From Nocardia pseudobrasiliensis NBRC 108224 (GTDB taxonomy: Bacteria > Actinomycetota > Actinomycetes > Mycobacteriales > Mycobacteriaceae), in NCBI RefSeq assembly GCF_001613105.1, contig NZ_BDBS01000039.1:1-64000 (forward strand): a stretch of 64,000 nt of DNA, given 5' to 3'. Position 1 is the first letter of the stretch, and the number at the start of each line of letters is the position of its first letter. Below are positions 27,751 through 34,562 of this stretch, one piece after another. The notes beneath the pieces were generated by a model that did not search any database, was not told the origin of the DNA, and saw only the letters and a program-made list of their open reading frames with translations. The translations under genes were made by a program, and so were the position numbers.

Positions 27751-27858
27751 ATGAAAATTCTCCTCACGCTCGGTGTTGTGGTCGCGGCCGTCTTCGCGAT
27801 CAGCAAGCTCCGTCAGCGCAACGAGGCCGATCTGTGGCACGAGGTAACCACCCGCTGA
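27751..27858 (+). CDS. DLW-39 family small membrane protein
   Basis: This 35-residue protein begins MKILLTLGVVVAAVFAISKL, a single membrane helix, and ends with a polar tail containing the diagnostic EADLWHEVTTR. The DLW motif and the location between tRNA-Ile and tRNA-Ala match the DLW-39 family known in mycobacteria and relatives. Function is unknown. The gene is too short for common length cut-offs and is easily missed. Confidence 0.88.
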   Translation: MKILLTLGVVVAAVFAISKLRQRNEADLWHEVTTR

Positions 27859-27873
27859 TCGGTTCACCACCCA

Positions 27874-27949
27874 GGGGCCATAGCTCAATTGGCAGAGCAC
27901 TGCCTTTGCAAGGCAGGGGTTAGGGGTTCGATTCCCCTTGGCTCCACCA
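27874..27949 (+). tRNA. alaT: tRNA-Ala (TGC anticodon), CCA encoded
   Basis: Acceptor GGGGCCA pairs with TGGCTCC, discriminator A is at 27946, and CCA follows at 27947-27949. The anticodon TGC at 27907-27909 lies in loop TTTGCAA between CTGCC and GGCAG. The T-arm is AGGGGTTCGATTCCCCT. Confidence 0.97.
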
Positions 27950-28259
27950 TCGTTTCCCATTCCGCCGCAGCGATTTTCGTTCCAGCCCGCTGAGTGGCCC
28001 GTAGGGGGCTGATCTCGGCCGGGTGTACAACAATCTCACCGACCGACCCGATCGTCGGCCTGTCTTCGTCTCCGGCCGTCGTATCGTGCGCCAATGCCGT
28101 TCCGGCCCATGCGGATGCGTCCGGAGATCGGTTGTCCCACTCGGCGTCCGCATCGGTTCGGCCGAATTGTCGCTATCGGGATTCGCTTTCGTGGGAAGGG
28201 ATTCGGGAAATGCGTGTCGCTGCGTGGGCGGTCAATTGTCATGTTGGAAGCTGGTGCGC
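27950..28259. other. non-coding gap between tRNA-Ala and the first mycolyltransferase-like gene
   Basis: No convincing gene is seen in these 310 bases. Short open frames cross the stretch on both strands, but none has family features. It presumably contains the promoter of the secreted esterase gene at 28260. No integrase or clear attachment-site repeat of the tRNA-Ala 3' end was seen here. Confidence 0.5.
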
Positions 28260-29336
28260 ATGAATTGGACAGAAAGGGAAACACTAGCGTCTCGTTGTAC
28301 GCGTACCGTGGCCAATGTCGCGGTGGCCGGGTTGTTTGCCGGTGTTCTGACGGCGCTCGGCGGGTCGACCGCGGTGGCGGATTCCGAAGGGCATCCCGAA
28401 AATCTCGCCGCCCGTAGCGTGTCCGCGGATGGTTCGAAGATCACCGATGTGGAACGCATGGACGACCGCAATGTTCGGTTGCAGGTCTACTCGGCCGCAA
28501 TGGACAACACGTTCCCGGTGGAAGTGCAGCGTCCGGCCGATATGTCGCAGTCGGCGCCGACGCTGTATCTGCTCAGCGGCGTGGACGGCGGCACGAATGC
28601 GGCGTCGTGGCAGGACCAAACCGATGTCCGCCAGTTCCTGGCCGACAAGAACGTCAATCTGATCATGCCGATCGGTGGCCGGTTCAGTTATTACACCGAT
28701 TGGGACAAGGACGATCCGGTTCTGGGCCGCAACAAGTGGAAGACCTACCTCACCGAGGAATTGCCGCCGCTGATCGACGCCGCGTTGAATGCCAACGGCG
28801 TCAACGCGATCGCCGGTATCTCCACCTCGGGGACCTCGGTGCTGGCCCTGCCGATAGCCAAGCCGGGCCTGTTCAAGGCCGCGGCCGCGTACAGCGGGTG
28901 CGCGCAGGTGAGCGACAAGGTCGGGGCGACCTTCGTCAAGGGCATCATCAACGCGTTCGGGGGCGGGAACGTCGAGAACATGTGGGGCCCATTGGGATCG
29001 CCGGAATGGAAGGCCAACGATCCTTATGAGCAGGCGGACAAACTGCGCGGGGTCGATCTCTACATCTCCTCCGGCAACGGTATGCCCGGAAAATACGATG
29101 TGCTCAATGGTCCGCGCTCGCTGCCGGGTGTCGACGGCTTGGCGAATCAGCTCATCATCGGCGGACTGATCGAGGCGGCCACCAACAACTGCGCGCACAA
29201 TATGCAGAAAAGGCTTGCCGACCTGGATATTCCGGCCACCTTCAACTACACCTCGGGCACGCATTCGTGGGGTTACTGGCAGGACGAGATCAAGCGTTCC
29301 TGGCCGGTGCTCGCACACGGTCTGGGACTGGCCTGA
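28260..29336 (+). CDS. secreted antigen 85/mycolyltransferase-like esterase, copy 1
   Basis: The 358-residue protein has an N-terminal signal peptide (VAVAGLFAGVLTALGGSTAVA, cleavage after about residue 40). The alpha/beta-hydrolase fold of the antigen 85 family follows: strand LYLLSGVDGGTNAASW, segment NVNLIMPIGGRFSYYTDW, nucleophile Ser188 in GISTSGTSVL, and His335 in GTHSWGYW. Antigen 85 enzymes move mycolates between trehalose esters and arabinogalactan outside the cell. The typical GxSMxG is GISTSG here. The ATG at 28260 starts the signal peptide, and an open frame upstream lacks coding character. A close paralogue follows 65 bases downstream. Confidence 0.9.
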   Translation: MNWTERETLASRCTRTVANVAVAGLFAGVLTALGGSTAVADSEGHPENLAARSVSADGSKITDVERMDDRNVRLQVYSAAMDNTFPVEVQRPADMSQSAPTLYLLSGVDGGTNAASWQDQTDVRQFLADKNVNLIMPIGGRFSYYTDWDKDDPVLGRNKWKTYLTEELPPLIDAALNANGVNAIAGISTSGTSVLALPIAKPGLFKAAAAYSGCAQVSDKVGATFVKGIINAFGGGNVENMWGPLGSPEWKANDPYEQADKLRGVDLYISSGNGMPGKYDVLNGPRSLPGVDGLANQLIIGGLIEAATNNCAHNMQKRLADLDIPATFNYTSGTHSWGYWQDEIKRSWPVLAHGLGLA

Positions 29337-29401
29337 ATCTGATTTATCCGCAGGCCGTGTCGGTACGTACCGGTCTGCAATTGTGGTGCTAAAAGGTGGG
29401 C

Positions 29402-30481
29402 ATGACAATGACCCCGAGGGCCACTGTGTCCACCTCCGGTCGTCTCCGTGCCACGGCCAATATCGCGCTGTCCGGACTATTTCTGGGAGCGCTGGCCGTG
29501 GCCGGGGCGACGAATGTTTCCGCCGCGCCGAGCGATTCGGCACAGAACGTACGTACCGACGTCACCGCACCGGACGGTTCGCGTATCATCGGCGTCGAAT
29601 CCATTGATGGTCGCAATGTGCGGCTGCAGGTGCATTCGGCCGCCATGGACCGCACCTTCCCCGTGGAAGTTCAACTGCCCGCGGACAATTCCGCGCCGCG
29701 CCCCAGTCTGTATCTGCTCGCCGGCGCCGACGGCGGTATGAGCATCGCCTCCTGGCAGGCCCAGACCGATGTCCGCGACTTCATGGCCGACAAGAACGTC
29801 AACCTGATCCTGCCGATCGGTGGCCAGTTCAGTTACTACACCGACTGGCAGAAAGACGATCCGGTTCTCGGCCGCAACAAGTGGAAGACCTACTTCACCG
29901 AGGAACTGCCGCCGCTGATGGACGCGGCGCTGAACACCAACGGCCGCAATGCCATCGCGGGCATCTCCACCTCCGGAACCTCGGTGCTGTCCCTGCCGAT
30001 CGCGAAACCCGGCCTGTATCAGGCAGTCGCGGCCTACAGCGGTTGCGCGCAGACCAGCGATCCCATCGGCGCGAATTTCGTGAACGCGGTCGTCGAGGGC
30101 TACGGGCACGGCACCATCACGAATATGTGGGGTCCGGCCGGATCCGAGGACTGGGTCGCCAACGATCCCTATGTGCAGGCGGAGCAGCTGCGCGGTATCG
30201 AACTGTATGTGTCCTCGGGCAATGGAATGCCCGGCAAATACGAGGTTCTCGACGGCCCGCACGTGCCGGGCGGGGTGCGCGGCCTGTCGGGCCAGATCAT
30301 CGCGGGCGGGCTGATCGAGGCGGCCACCAATTACTGCACCCACAATCTGCAGGACAAGCTCGCCTCGCTGAATATCCCGGCCACCTTCGACTACACCTCG
30401 GGCACGCACTCCTGGGGCTACTGGCAGGACGATCTGAAGCGTTCCTGGCCGGTGCTGGCGCGCGGGCTCGGCATGTCCTGA
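29402..30481 (+). CDS. secreted antigen 85/mycolyltransferase-like esterase, copy 2
   Basis: The 359-residue paralogue of the upstream gene has a signal peptide (IALSGLFLGALAVAGATNVS), nucleophile Ser189 in GISTSGTSVL, the shared block NVNLILPIGGQFSYYTDW, and His336 in GTHSWGYW. Long identical stretches between the two proteins point to tandem duplication with later divergence. The likely role is mycolyl transfer or a related envelope esterase, inferred from the family. The ATG at 29402 follows AAAAGG; GTG at 29396 and ATG at 29408 are alternatives. A strong terminator ends the unit. Confidence 0.9.
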   Translation: MTMTPRATVSTSGRLRATANIALSGLFLGALAVAGATNVSAAPSDSAQNVRTDVTAPDGSRIIGVESIDGRNVRLQVHSAAMDRTFPVEVQLPADNSAPRPSLYLLAGADGGMSIASWQAQTDVRDFMADKNVNLILPIGGQFSYYTDWQKDDPVLGRNKWKTYFTEELPPLMDAALNTNGRNAIAGISTSGTSVLSLPIAKPGLYQAVAAYSGCAQTSDPIGANFVNAVVEGYGHGTITNMWGPAGSEDWVANDPYVQAEQLRGIELYVSSGNGMPGKYEVLDGPHVPGGVRGLSGQIIAGGLIEAATNYCTHNLQDKLASLNIPATFDYTSGTHSWGYWQDDLKRSWPVLARGLGMS

Positions 30482-30497
30482 CCCTCCGGACAAAACA

Positions 30498-30540
30498 AAG
30501 CGGGTCGGTCGCCCTCCGGATGGCGACCGACCCGCTTTTT
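30498..30540. terminator. intrinsic terminator shared by the esterase pair and the peptide array
   Basis: A perfect 16-base-pair stem (30498-30513 with 30522-30537, starting AAGCGGGTCGGTCGCC) is followed by a T run. An A-rich stretch on the other side (CAAAACAAA) gives a U run for minus-strand transcripts arriving from the peptide genes. Confidence 0.92.
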
Positions 30541-30552
30541 CAGGTAAATCGT

Positions 30553-30651
30553 CTAGATCACGGCGACAATGAGGCCGGCCATAATGCTCAAGAAGGTACC
30601 CACGGCGGCGACAGCGACTCCAGCGATGCTTCCAACGATGGGCAAAATCAT
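30553..30651 (-). CDS. 32-residue hydrophobic peptide 1 of six (divergent copy)
   Basis: The gene encodes 32 residues starting MILPIVGSIAGVAVAAVG and ending SIMAGLIVAVI, with no charged residue at all. Purine-rich AAAAGGAC (complement of 30662-30668) lies 10 bases before the ATG. It shares length, the M-[IL]-LP-x-VGS start, the GVAVAA block and the VAV[IL] end with the other five copies, but differs at about half the positions. It should form a single membrane helix with small-residue (Gly/Ala) faces. No known family is recognised. Confidence 0.75.
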   Translation of the reverse strand: MILPIVGSIAGVAVAAVGTFLSIMAGLIVAVI

Positions 30652-30698
30652 AGCGGATCAGTCCTTTTCGGGTAGATCTGACGGATGGTTTCTTACCT

Positions 30699-30729
30699 CA
30701 TGCCGGGCGCTGTACCAGCGCCCGGCATG
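30699..30729. terminator. 14-bp hairpin between peptide genes 1 and 2
   Basis: CATGCCGGGCGCTG at 30699-30712 pairs perfectly with 30716-30729 across a 3-base loop. It lies 15 bases beyond the peptide 2 stop on the minus strand. No U run follows, so termination is plausible but not proved. Confidence 0.6.
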
Positions 30730-30744
30730 CCTGACGTTCTGGGG

Positions 30745-30843
30745 TCAGAGAACGGCGACGACCAGGCCCAGCAACACGCCCACGAACGCGACCAGGGCGG
30801 TGACGGCGACACCGAGCAGACTTCCAACGCCGGGCAGAAGCAT
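30745..30843 (-). CDS. 32-residue hydrophobic peptide 2 of six
   Basis: The peptide begins MLLPGVGSLLGVAVTALVAF and ends GVLLGLVVAVL. It has no charged or strongly polar residue except Ser8 and Thr15. A near-perfect ribosome-binding site AAGGAGA (complement of 30851-30857) precedes the ATG by 7 bases. The amino-acid sequence is identical to peptide 4, while the DNA differs at 14 codons, all synonymous. Function is unknown, and a membrane-inserted helix is the only structural prediction. Confidence 0.82.
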   Translation of the reverse strand: MLLPGVGSLLGVAVTALVAFVGVLLGLVVAVL

Positions 30844-30989
30844 GGGGGGATCTCCTTCTATTGGTTGATCGATTGTGGTCGAGCAGAATGTGGTGAAACC
30901 GGGCAATTCCGTTGACGCACCCGACTAGTCACAACAGAGCACGTGGTGTTGTTTCGAAAAGGAGGTCTGGAATCGCGGAGATGGGTTCG

Positions 30990-31088
30990 TCAGAGAACGG
31001 CGACGACCAGGCCGAGCAGCACGCCGACAAAAGCCACCAGAGCGGCCACAGCGACGCCGAGCAGACTACCTACACCGGGGAGCAGCAT
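30990..31088 (-). CDS. 32-residue hydrophobic peptide 3 of six
   Basis: The peptide begins MLLPGVGSLLGVAVAALVAF and ends GVLLGLVVAVL, differing from peptides 2 and 4 only by Ala15 for Thr. AAGGAAA precedes the ATG by about 5 bases. Peptide 4 ends 52 bases upstream on the same strand, so both are probably on one transcript. No charged residue. Function unknown. Confidence 0.82.
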   Translation of the reverse strand: MLLPGVGSLLGVAVAALVAFVGVLLGLVVAVL

Positions 31089-31140
31089 GTGTTTCCTTCT
31101 TCCTGTGGTATTCGATCGGATTCGTTACGAGCGGAACAGC

Positions 31141-31239
31141 TCAGAGGACGGCGACGACCAGGCCCAGCAGCACGCCGACAAATGCGACGAGAGCGGTAAC
31201 GGCGACACCGAGCAGGCTACCTACACCGGGGAGCAGCAT
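31141..31239 (-). CDS. 32-residue hydrophobic peptide 4 of six
   Basis: The protein is identical to peptide 2 (MLLPGVGSLLGVAVTALVAF start). GAAGGGAA precedes the ATG. Fourteen synonymous codon differences from peptide 2 and no replacement show that the protein sequence has been preserved since duplication. It may head a unit with peptides 3 and 2, since no strong hairpin separates them. Confidence 0.82.
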   Translation of the reverse strand: MLLPGVGSLLGVAVTALVAFVGVLLGLVVAVL

Positions 31240-31295
31240 GGATAAATTCCCTTCTGTCTATTTCGTCTGATGTGTGTGTTTTTGCCTCACCACGC

Positions 31296-31333
31296 AATTC
31301 GGGTCGGATGCCGTAAAGCATCCGACCCGAATT
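31296..31333. terminator. 16-bp hairpin between peptide genes 4 and 5
   Basis: AATTCGGGTCGGATGC at 31296-31311 pairs perfectly with 31318-31333 across a 6-base loop, 11 bases beyond the peptide 5 stop on the minus strand. The GGGTCGG core recalls the terminator at 30498 and the hairpin at 31574. Confidence 0.7.
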
Positions 31334-31344
31334 CCGTCGTTGTA

Positions 31345-31443
31345 TCAGAGGATCGCGACGATGCCGCCGAGCAGCACGCCGACGAACGCCACCAGGGCAA
31401 CGACGGCAAGACCGAGAAGACTTCCAACGCCGGGCAGAAGCAT
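31345..31443 (-). CDS. 32-residue hydrophobic peptide 5 of six
   Basis: The peptide begins MLLPGVGSLLGLAVVALVAF and ends GVLLGGIVAIL. GGAAGGAAG lies just before the ATG. The frame is open well upstream of the ATG, but that stretch has no match in the other copies, so the 32-residue form is taken. No charged residue. Function unknown. Confidence 0.8.
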   Translation of the reverse strand: MLLPGVGSLLGLAVVALVAFVGVLLGGIVAIL

Positions 31444-31573
31444 GATTCTTCCTTCCTCGTCAGTTGAATGTGCACCGAGCAGTGAGACTGCCGTGCCAAT
31501 CTCGGCTTCACGAACGTAAATGAATTCCAGCTGGATTCGTTCGTGTGGCGTGGTCGAACCAACTAGCCAGTAA

Positions 31574-31612
31574 TGCGGGTCGAACACCCCTCCTGCAGAT
31601 GTTCGACCCGCA
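31574..31612. terminator. 13-bp hairpin between peptide genes 5 and 6
   Basis: TGCGGGTCGAACA at 31574-31586 pairs perfectly with 31600-31612, 15 bases beyond the peptide 6 stop on the minus strand. Confidence 0.65.
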
Positions 31613-31627
31613 CTCCGTCGTGGATGC

Positions 31628-31726
31628 TCAGAGGATCGCGACGACGCTGCCGAGCAGCAAACCGACGAATGCCACCAGAGCGGCGACGGCAACACCGAGA
31701 AGACTTCCAACGCCGGGCAGAAGCAT
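31628..31726 (-). CDS. 32-residue hydrophobic peptide 6 of six
   Basis: The peptide begins MLLPGVGSLLGVAVAALVAF and ends GLLLGSVVAIL. AGGAGGAA, the strongest ribosome-binding site of the set, precedes the ATG by 5-6 bases. It is the first gene of the array in the direction of transcription. About 196 bases without a gene separate it from the haemophore-like gene. No charged residue. Function unknown. Confidence 0.82.
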   Translation of the reverse strand: MLLPGVGSLLGVAVAALVAFVGLLLGSVVAIL

Positions 31727-31922
31727 GATTCTTCCTCCTGATTGTCAGACCTGTGGTGTTCGACTAGCGACAGTGATCATGCCAACTAAGGCGATGTTCT
31801 CGTTGAACTGTCGCGGCGTGTCGGAAAACTGACCGCGACGGGGGCAGCATACCTCCGGAAAACATCGGAACCGAGCGGTCTTCCAGTGGTAGAGCCAGCC
31901 GTCCGATCGGTGGGACAAAGAT

Positions 31923-32342
31923 TCAACGATCCTGCATGGCGGAGCCGGGCTTCGGGTACTCGTGGCACATCGCGGCGGCCCCGCGCAGTGCCGGACCGAG
32001 CTCCGGCTTGGCGGCATCCACATCGGGCATCAGCCCATCCATGAGCTTCTTTTGTCCCTCCAACTGCTGAAATGCCTTCAGGCGCAGATCCGCCGGCTGG
32101 GTGAGGGCCATTTGCAACATGGACTTGTACACCGGAGCTGCGTCGAGACGTTTGGCCGACTCCGGCGCGACATCGTGCAGCGCGGCATCGATCTGGCTGA
32201 AAGAGCAGGTCGACGTCAGCAGCGGCTGGGTGTCGTCGATCAGATCGGCGGTCGCGATTCCCGTGCCGAACAGTGCGGCACCCGTGGTGAATGCTCCGAT
32301 CGCGAACGCGGTTATGGCAGCCCGGGCATGGGTCATCCTCAT
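31923..32342 (-). CDS. secreted haemophore-like (MHB-type haem-binding) protein
   Basis: The 139-residue protein has a signal peptide (ITAFAIGAFTTGAALFGTGI, cut near ATA-DLIDD). A mature helical domain follows, starting PLLTSTCSFSQIDAALHDVA, with two cysteines (TSTCSF and AAMCHEY) that probably pair. The pattern resembles the Rv0203-type haem-binding domain common in Nocardia and mycobacteria as small secreted proteins. A role in haem uptake is inferred from the family, and no haem ligand was identified. The start at 32342 has GAAGGGT upstream. It is transcribed towards the peptide array. Confidence 0.75.
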   Translation of the reverse strand: MRMTHARAAITAFAIGAFTTGAALFGTGIATADLIDDTQPLLTSTCSFSQIDAALHDVAPESAKRLDAAPVYKSMLQMALTQPADLRLKAFQQLEGQKKLMDGLMPDVDAAKPELGPALRGAAAMCHEYPKPGSAMQDR

Positions 32343-32509
32343 GAATTCACCCTTCGTGTAGTAGGCGGAACGAATGTCAGAGTCTGGGACCGCTCAGATG
32401 TATACCAGGGAGTGCATTGTCACTGTAGTGGTTATCGAATGGCAAATGTAATCGGGTACTGCATTCCACAATCACCGGTTATCCTGCGAGGGCAGGCTCT
32501 ACAGGATGG

Positions 32510-33643
32510 ATGACAGTGATTTCGCAGGTGATCGGTACCGATGCGGGTTCTCGGCGAGATGAACATTCGGCGTGGCGAACCGCGCCACGCCGAGTGGAAT
32601 TGCCCGGAGGGCATCGGGCGTGGGTAGTGGCGGGTTATTCCGAAGTGTCCGAATTACTGGCGGATTCGCGGTTGAGTCTCGACAAGCGACGCAGCGGCGG
32701 CGGGTATGCCGGATTCGCATTACCGCCGATGCTCGATCGGAATCTGGCGAACATGGACGGTGCGGAACATTCTCGCGTGCGAAGTCTCGCGGCCCCGGCC
32801 TTCTCCCGGCGATCGACAGAGGCGTTACGTGAGTTGGTGGTGCGGACCACCGGCGCTGTCCTCGACGAGTTGGCGACCGACAGCTCCGGTCCGGTCGATC
32901 TGGTCGAGCGACTATGTGTTCCGGTGCCCGCCATGGTGTTCGGTGATCTGCTGGGCCTGTCCGCCGAATTGCGCGAGCCGATGCGAGATGCCGCGAATGT
33001 CATGTTCACGGCCGACATGTCCGATCCGGACGATGTTGTCCGGCTGCGCGCGGTGGTCGGTTGGATGACCACCGCCTTCACCGAGGCGGTCGCGGCCAAG
33101 CGTCGGACGCCCGGTGACGATCTGCTCAGCGGTTGGGTACGCGCCCGGGACGAGGACGATGCGCTGACCGAGGAGGAACTGGTCTCCCTGGCGTTCCTGA
33201 TGATGTCGGCGGGCTTGGAAAACGCGGTGCTGCTGCCCGCGAATCTGATCGCCGCGCTGCTCACCGACGCGCGAGGACAGTGGCCAGGAGAGCGAAAGAT
33301 GCTGTTGGAGCGGGCGAATCCGCTACCCTTCGCGATCCGCCGCTTCGCCACCACCGAACTCACCGTCGGTGGCGCGACCATCGCCCCCGGCGAAACCGTC
33401 CTGCTGTCCCTCTTCGCCGCGGATTCCGATCCGGCCCGCGGCGATCGGCCCAGCCTGATGTTCGGCCGCGGACCGCACTACTGCCTGGGCGCACGCGTCG
33501 CCGATCTGATCGTCGACGCGATCGTCACCGAACTGCTCGCCCGGCACCCGAATGCGCGGTTGGCGGTCGAACCCGCTGAACTGCGCTATCGGGTGTCGTG
33601 GCGATCGCACGGATTGAGTTCGCTGCCGGTACTTCTCGATTGA
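32510..33643 (+). CDS. cytochrome P450, short and with degenerate I- and K-helix motifs
   Basis: The 377-residue haem monooxygenase has the haem-thiolate signature FGRGPHYCLGARVADL near the C-terminus and the N-terminal segments ANMDGAEHSRVRSLAAPAFS and CVPVPAMVFGDLLGL typical of class I bacterial P450s. The I-helix reads LMMSAGLENAVLL and lacks the usual acid/alcohol threonine of AGxET. The K-helix ExxR cannot be placed with confidence (MLLERANPLPFAIRR). The substrate is unknown. No ferredoxin or reductase gene is adjacent. The start ATG has AGGA upstream. The divergent neighbour is the haemophore-like gene. Confidence 0.9.
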   Translation: MTVISQVIGTDAGSRRDEHSAWRTAPRRVELPGGHRAWVVAGYSEVSELLADSRLSLDKRRSGGGYAGFALPPMLDRNLANMDGAEHSRVRSLAAPAFSRRSTEALRELVVRTTGAVLDELATDSSGPVDLVERLCVPVPAMVFGDLLGLSAELREPMRDAANVMFTADMSDPDDVVRLRAVVGWMTTAFTEAVAAKRRTPGDDLLSGWVRARDEDDALTEEELVSLAFLMMSAGLENAVLLPANLIAALLTDARGQWPGERKMLLERANPLPFAIRRFATTELTVGGATIAPGETVLLSLFAADSDPARGDRPSLMFGRGPHYCLGARVADLIVDAIVTELLARHPNARLAVEPAELRYRVSWRSHGLSSLPVLLD

Positions 33644-33668
33644 GTTCGCTGCCTGTTCTTCCCGGCCG

Positions 33669-34502
33669 TCAGGCCGGGATCGACCACGCGCCGGAGGCGG
33701 CCGTGGTGCGCGCGTACTCGGCGAAATCGCGTGGCTTGCGGCCGAGTGCGCGCTCGACGCCGTCGGCCGGTTGTGCGTTGCGGCCGTCGAGCACCGTGCT
33801 GAACAGATAGTCCAGCAATCCCACCTCATCGGCGGAGAGGCCGTATGCGGTGAGGCCCTCGACGAATTCGGCCCGGCCGAGCGGGATGTAGGCGATCGGG
33901 CGGCCGAGTGCGCGGGAGATCTCGTCGACCGCCTCGGCGAAGGTCAGCGCGCGCGGGCCGGTGAGTTCGTAGATCTGTCCGTCGTGCCGGTCCTCGAGCA
34001 GCGCGGCCGTGGCGACATCGGCGATATCGTCCACATCCACGAACGGCTCGGGGATCTCACCGGCGGGCAGGGCGACCTCGCCGGCGTGGATGTAGTCGAG
34101 GAACGCGCCCTCGCTGAAGTTCTGCGCGAACCAGCTGCAGCGCACCACGGTCCAGCGCAGAGCCGAATTCCGCACGATGCGTTCGCATTCGAGGGCCTCC
34201 GGCTCGCCGCGGCCGGACAGCAGGACGATCTGTTCGACGCCGTGGCCACGCGCGGCGGCGACCAGCGCGTTGATCGCATCCGGCGCGCCGGGTACGGCCA
34301 GGTCGGGTTGATAGGCCAGGTAGACGGCGCGCACGCCGGTCAGCACGGCATCCCAGGTGCCGCGATCGGTCCAGTCGAAAGGTGTTTGCGCGGAGCGCGA
34401 TCCGAGGCGGACGGGTACCTCGTGATCGCGCAGCCGGGCGGCGACGCGGCTGCCGGTCTTACCGGTGGCGCCGAGGACGAGGATGGTGTTCGAAGTTGTC
34501 AT
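33669..34502 (-). CDS. NAD(P)-binding NmrA-like protein
   Basis: The 277-residue Rossmann protein has the dinucleotide motif LVLGATGKTGSRVAARL at the N-terminus, followed by segments of NmrA/atypical short-chain dehydrogenases (VYLAYQPDLAVPGA, IVLLSGRGEPEALE, RWTVVRCSWFAQNFSEG, PFVDVDDIADVATAALL). No YxxxK catalytic pair is evident, so a redox sensor or quinone-type reductase is possible. The start ATG at 34502 (MTTSNTILVLG) was chosen; upstream ATG codons lack a family match. The reaction is unknown. Confidence 0.85.
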   Translation of the reverse strand: MTTSNTILVLGATGKTGSRVAARLRDHEVPVRLGSRSAQTPFDWTDRGTWDAVLTGVRAVYLAYQPDLAVPGAPDAINALVAAARGHGVEQIVLLSGRGEPEALECERIVRNSALRWTVVRCSWFAQNFSEGAFLDYIHAGEVALPAGEIPEPFVDVDDIADVATAALLEDRHDGQIYELTGPRALTFAEAVDEISRALGRPIAYIPLGRAEFVEGLTAYGLSADEVGLLDYLFSTVLDGRNAQPADGVERALGRKPRDFAEYARTTAASGAWSIPA

Positions 34503-34562
34503 GTACTCAGTACAGTCGCGAAAGCCTGGACCCGACATGGCCCAGGCGCGCGCGAACATACG

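Noticed and set aside
27874..27960. Integration site of a mobile element at tRNA-Ala
   Set aside because: No repeat of the tRNA 3' end was seen at the far side of the accessory block and there is no integrase gene.
31345..31710. Longer form of peptide 5 with an 89-residue N-terminal extension
   Set aside because: The extension has no equivalent in the other five copies and the 32-residue ATG has its own strong ribosome-binding site. It also runs through the peptide 6 coding region in another frame.
30553..31726. CRISPR-like or transposon-like repeat array
   Set aside because: The repeats are 99-base coding units with silent differences and unequal spacers (52-184 bases), not short identical direct repeats with uniform spacers, and there are no cas or transposase genes.
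32343..32509. IdeR/Fur-type iron box between the haemophore and P450 genes
   Set aside because: No TTAGGTTAGGCTAACC-like palindrome could be found; only short A+T-rich stretches are present.
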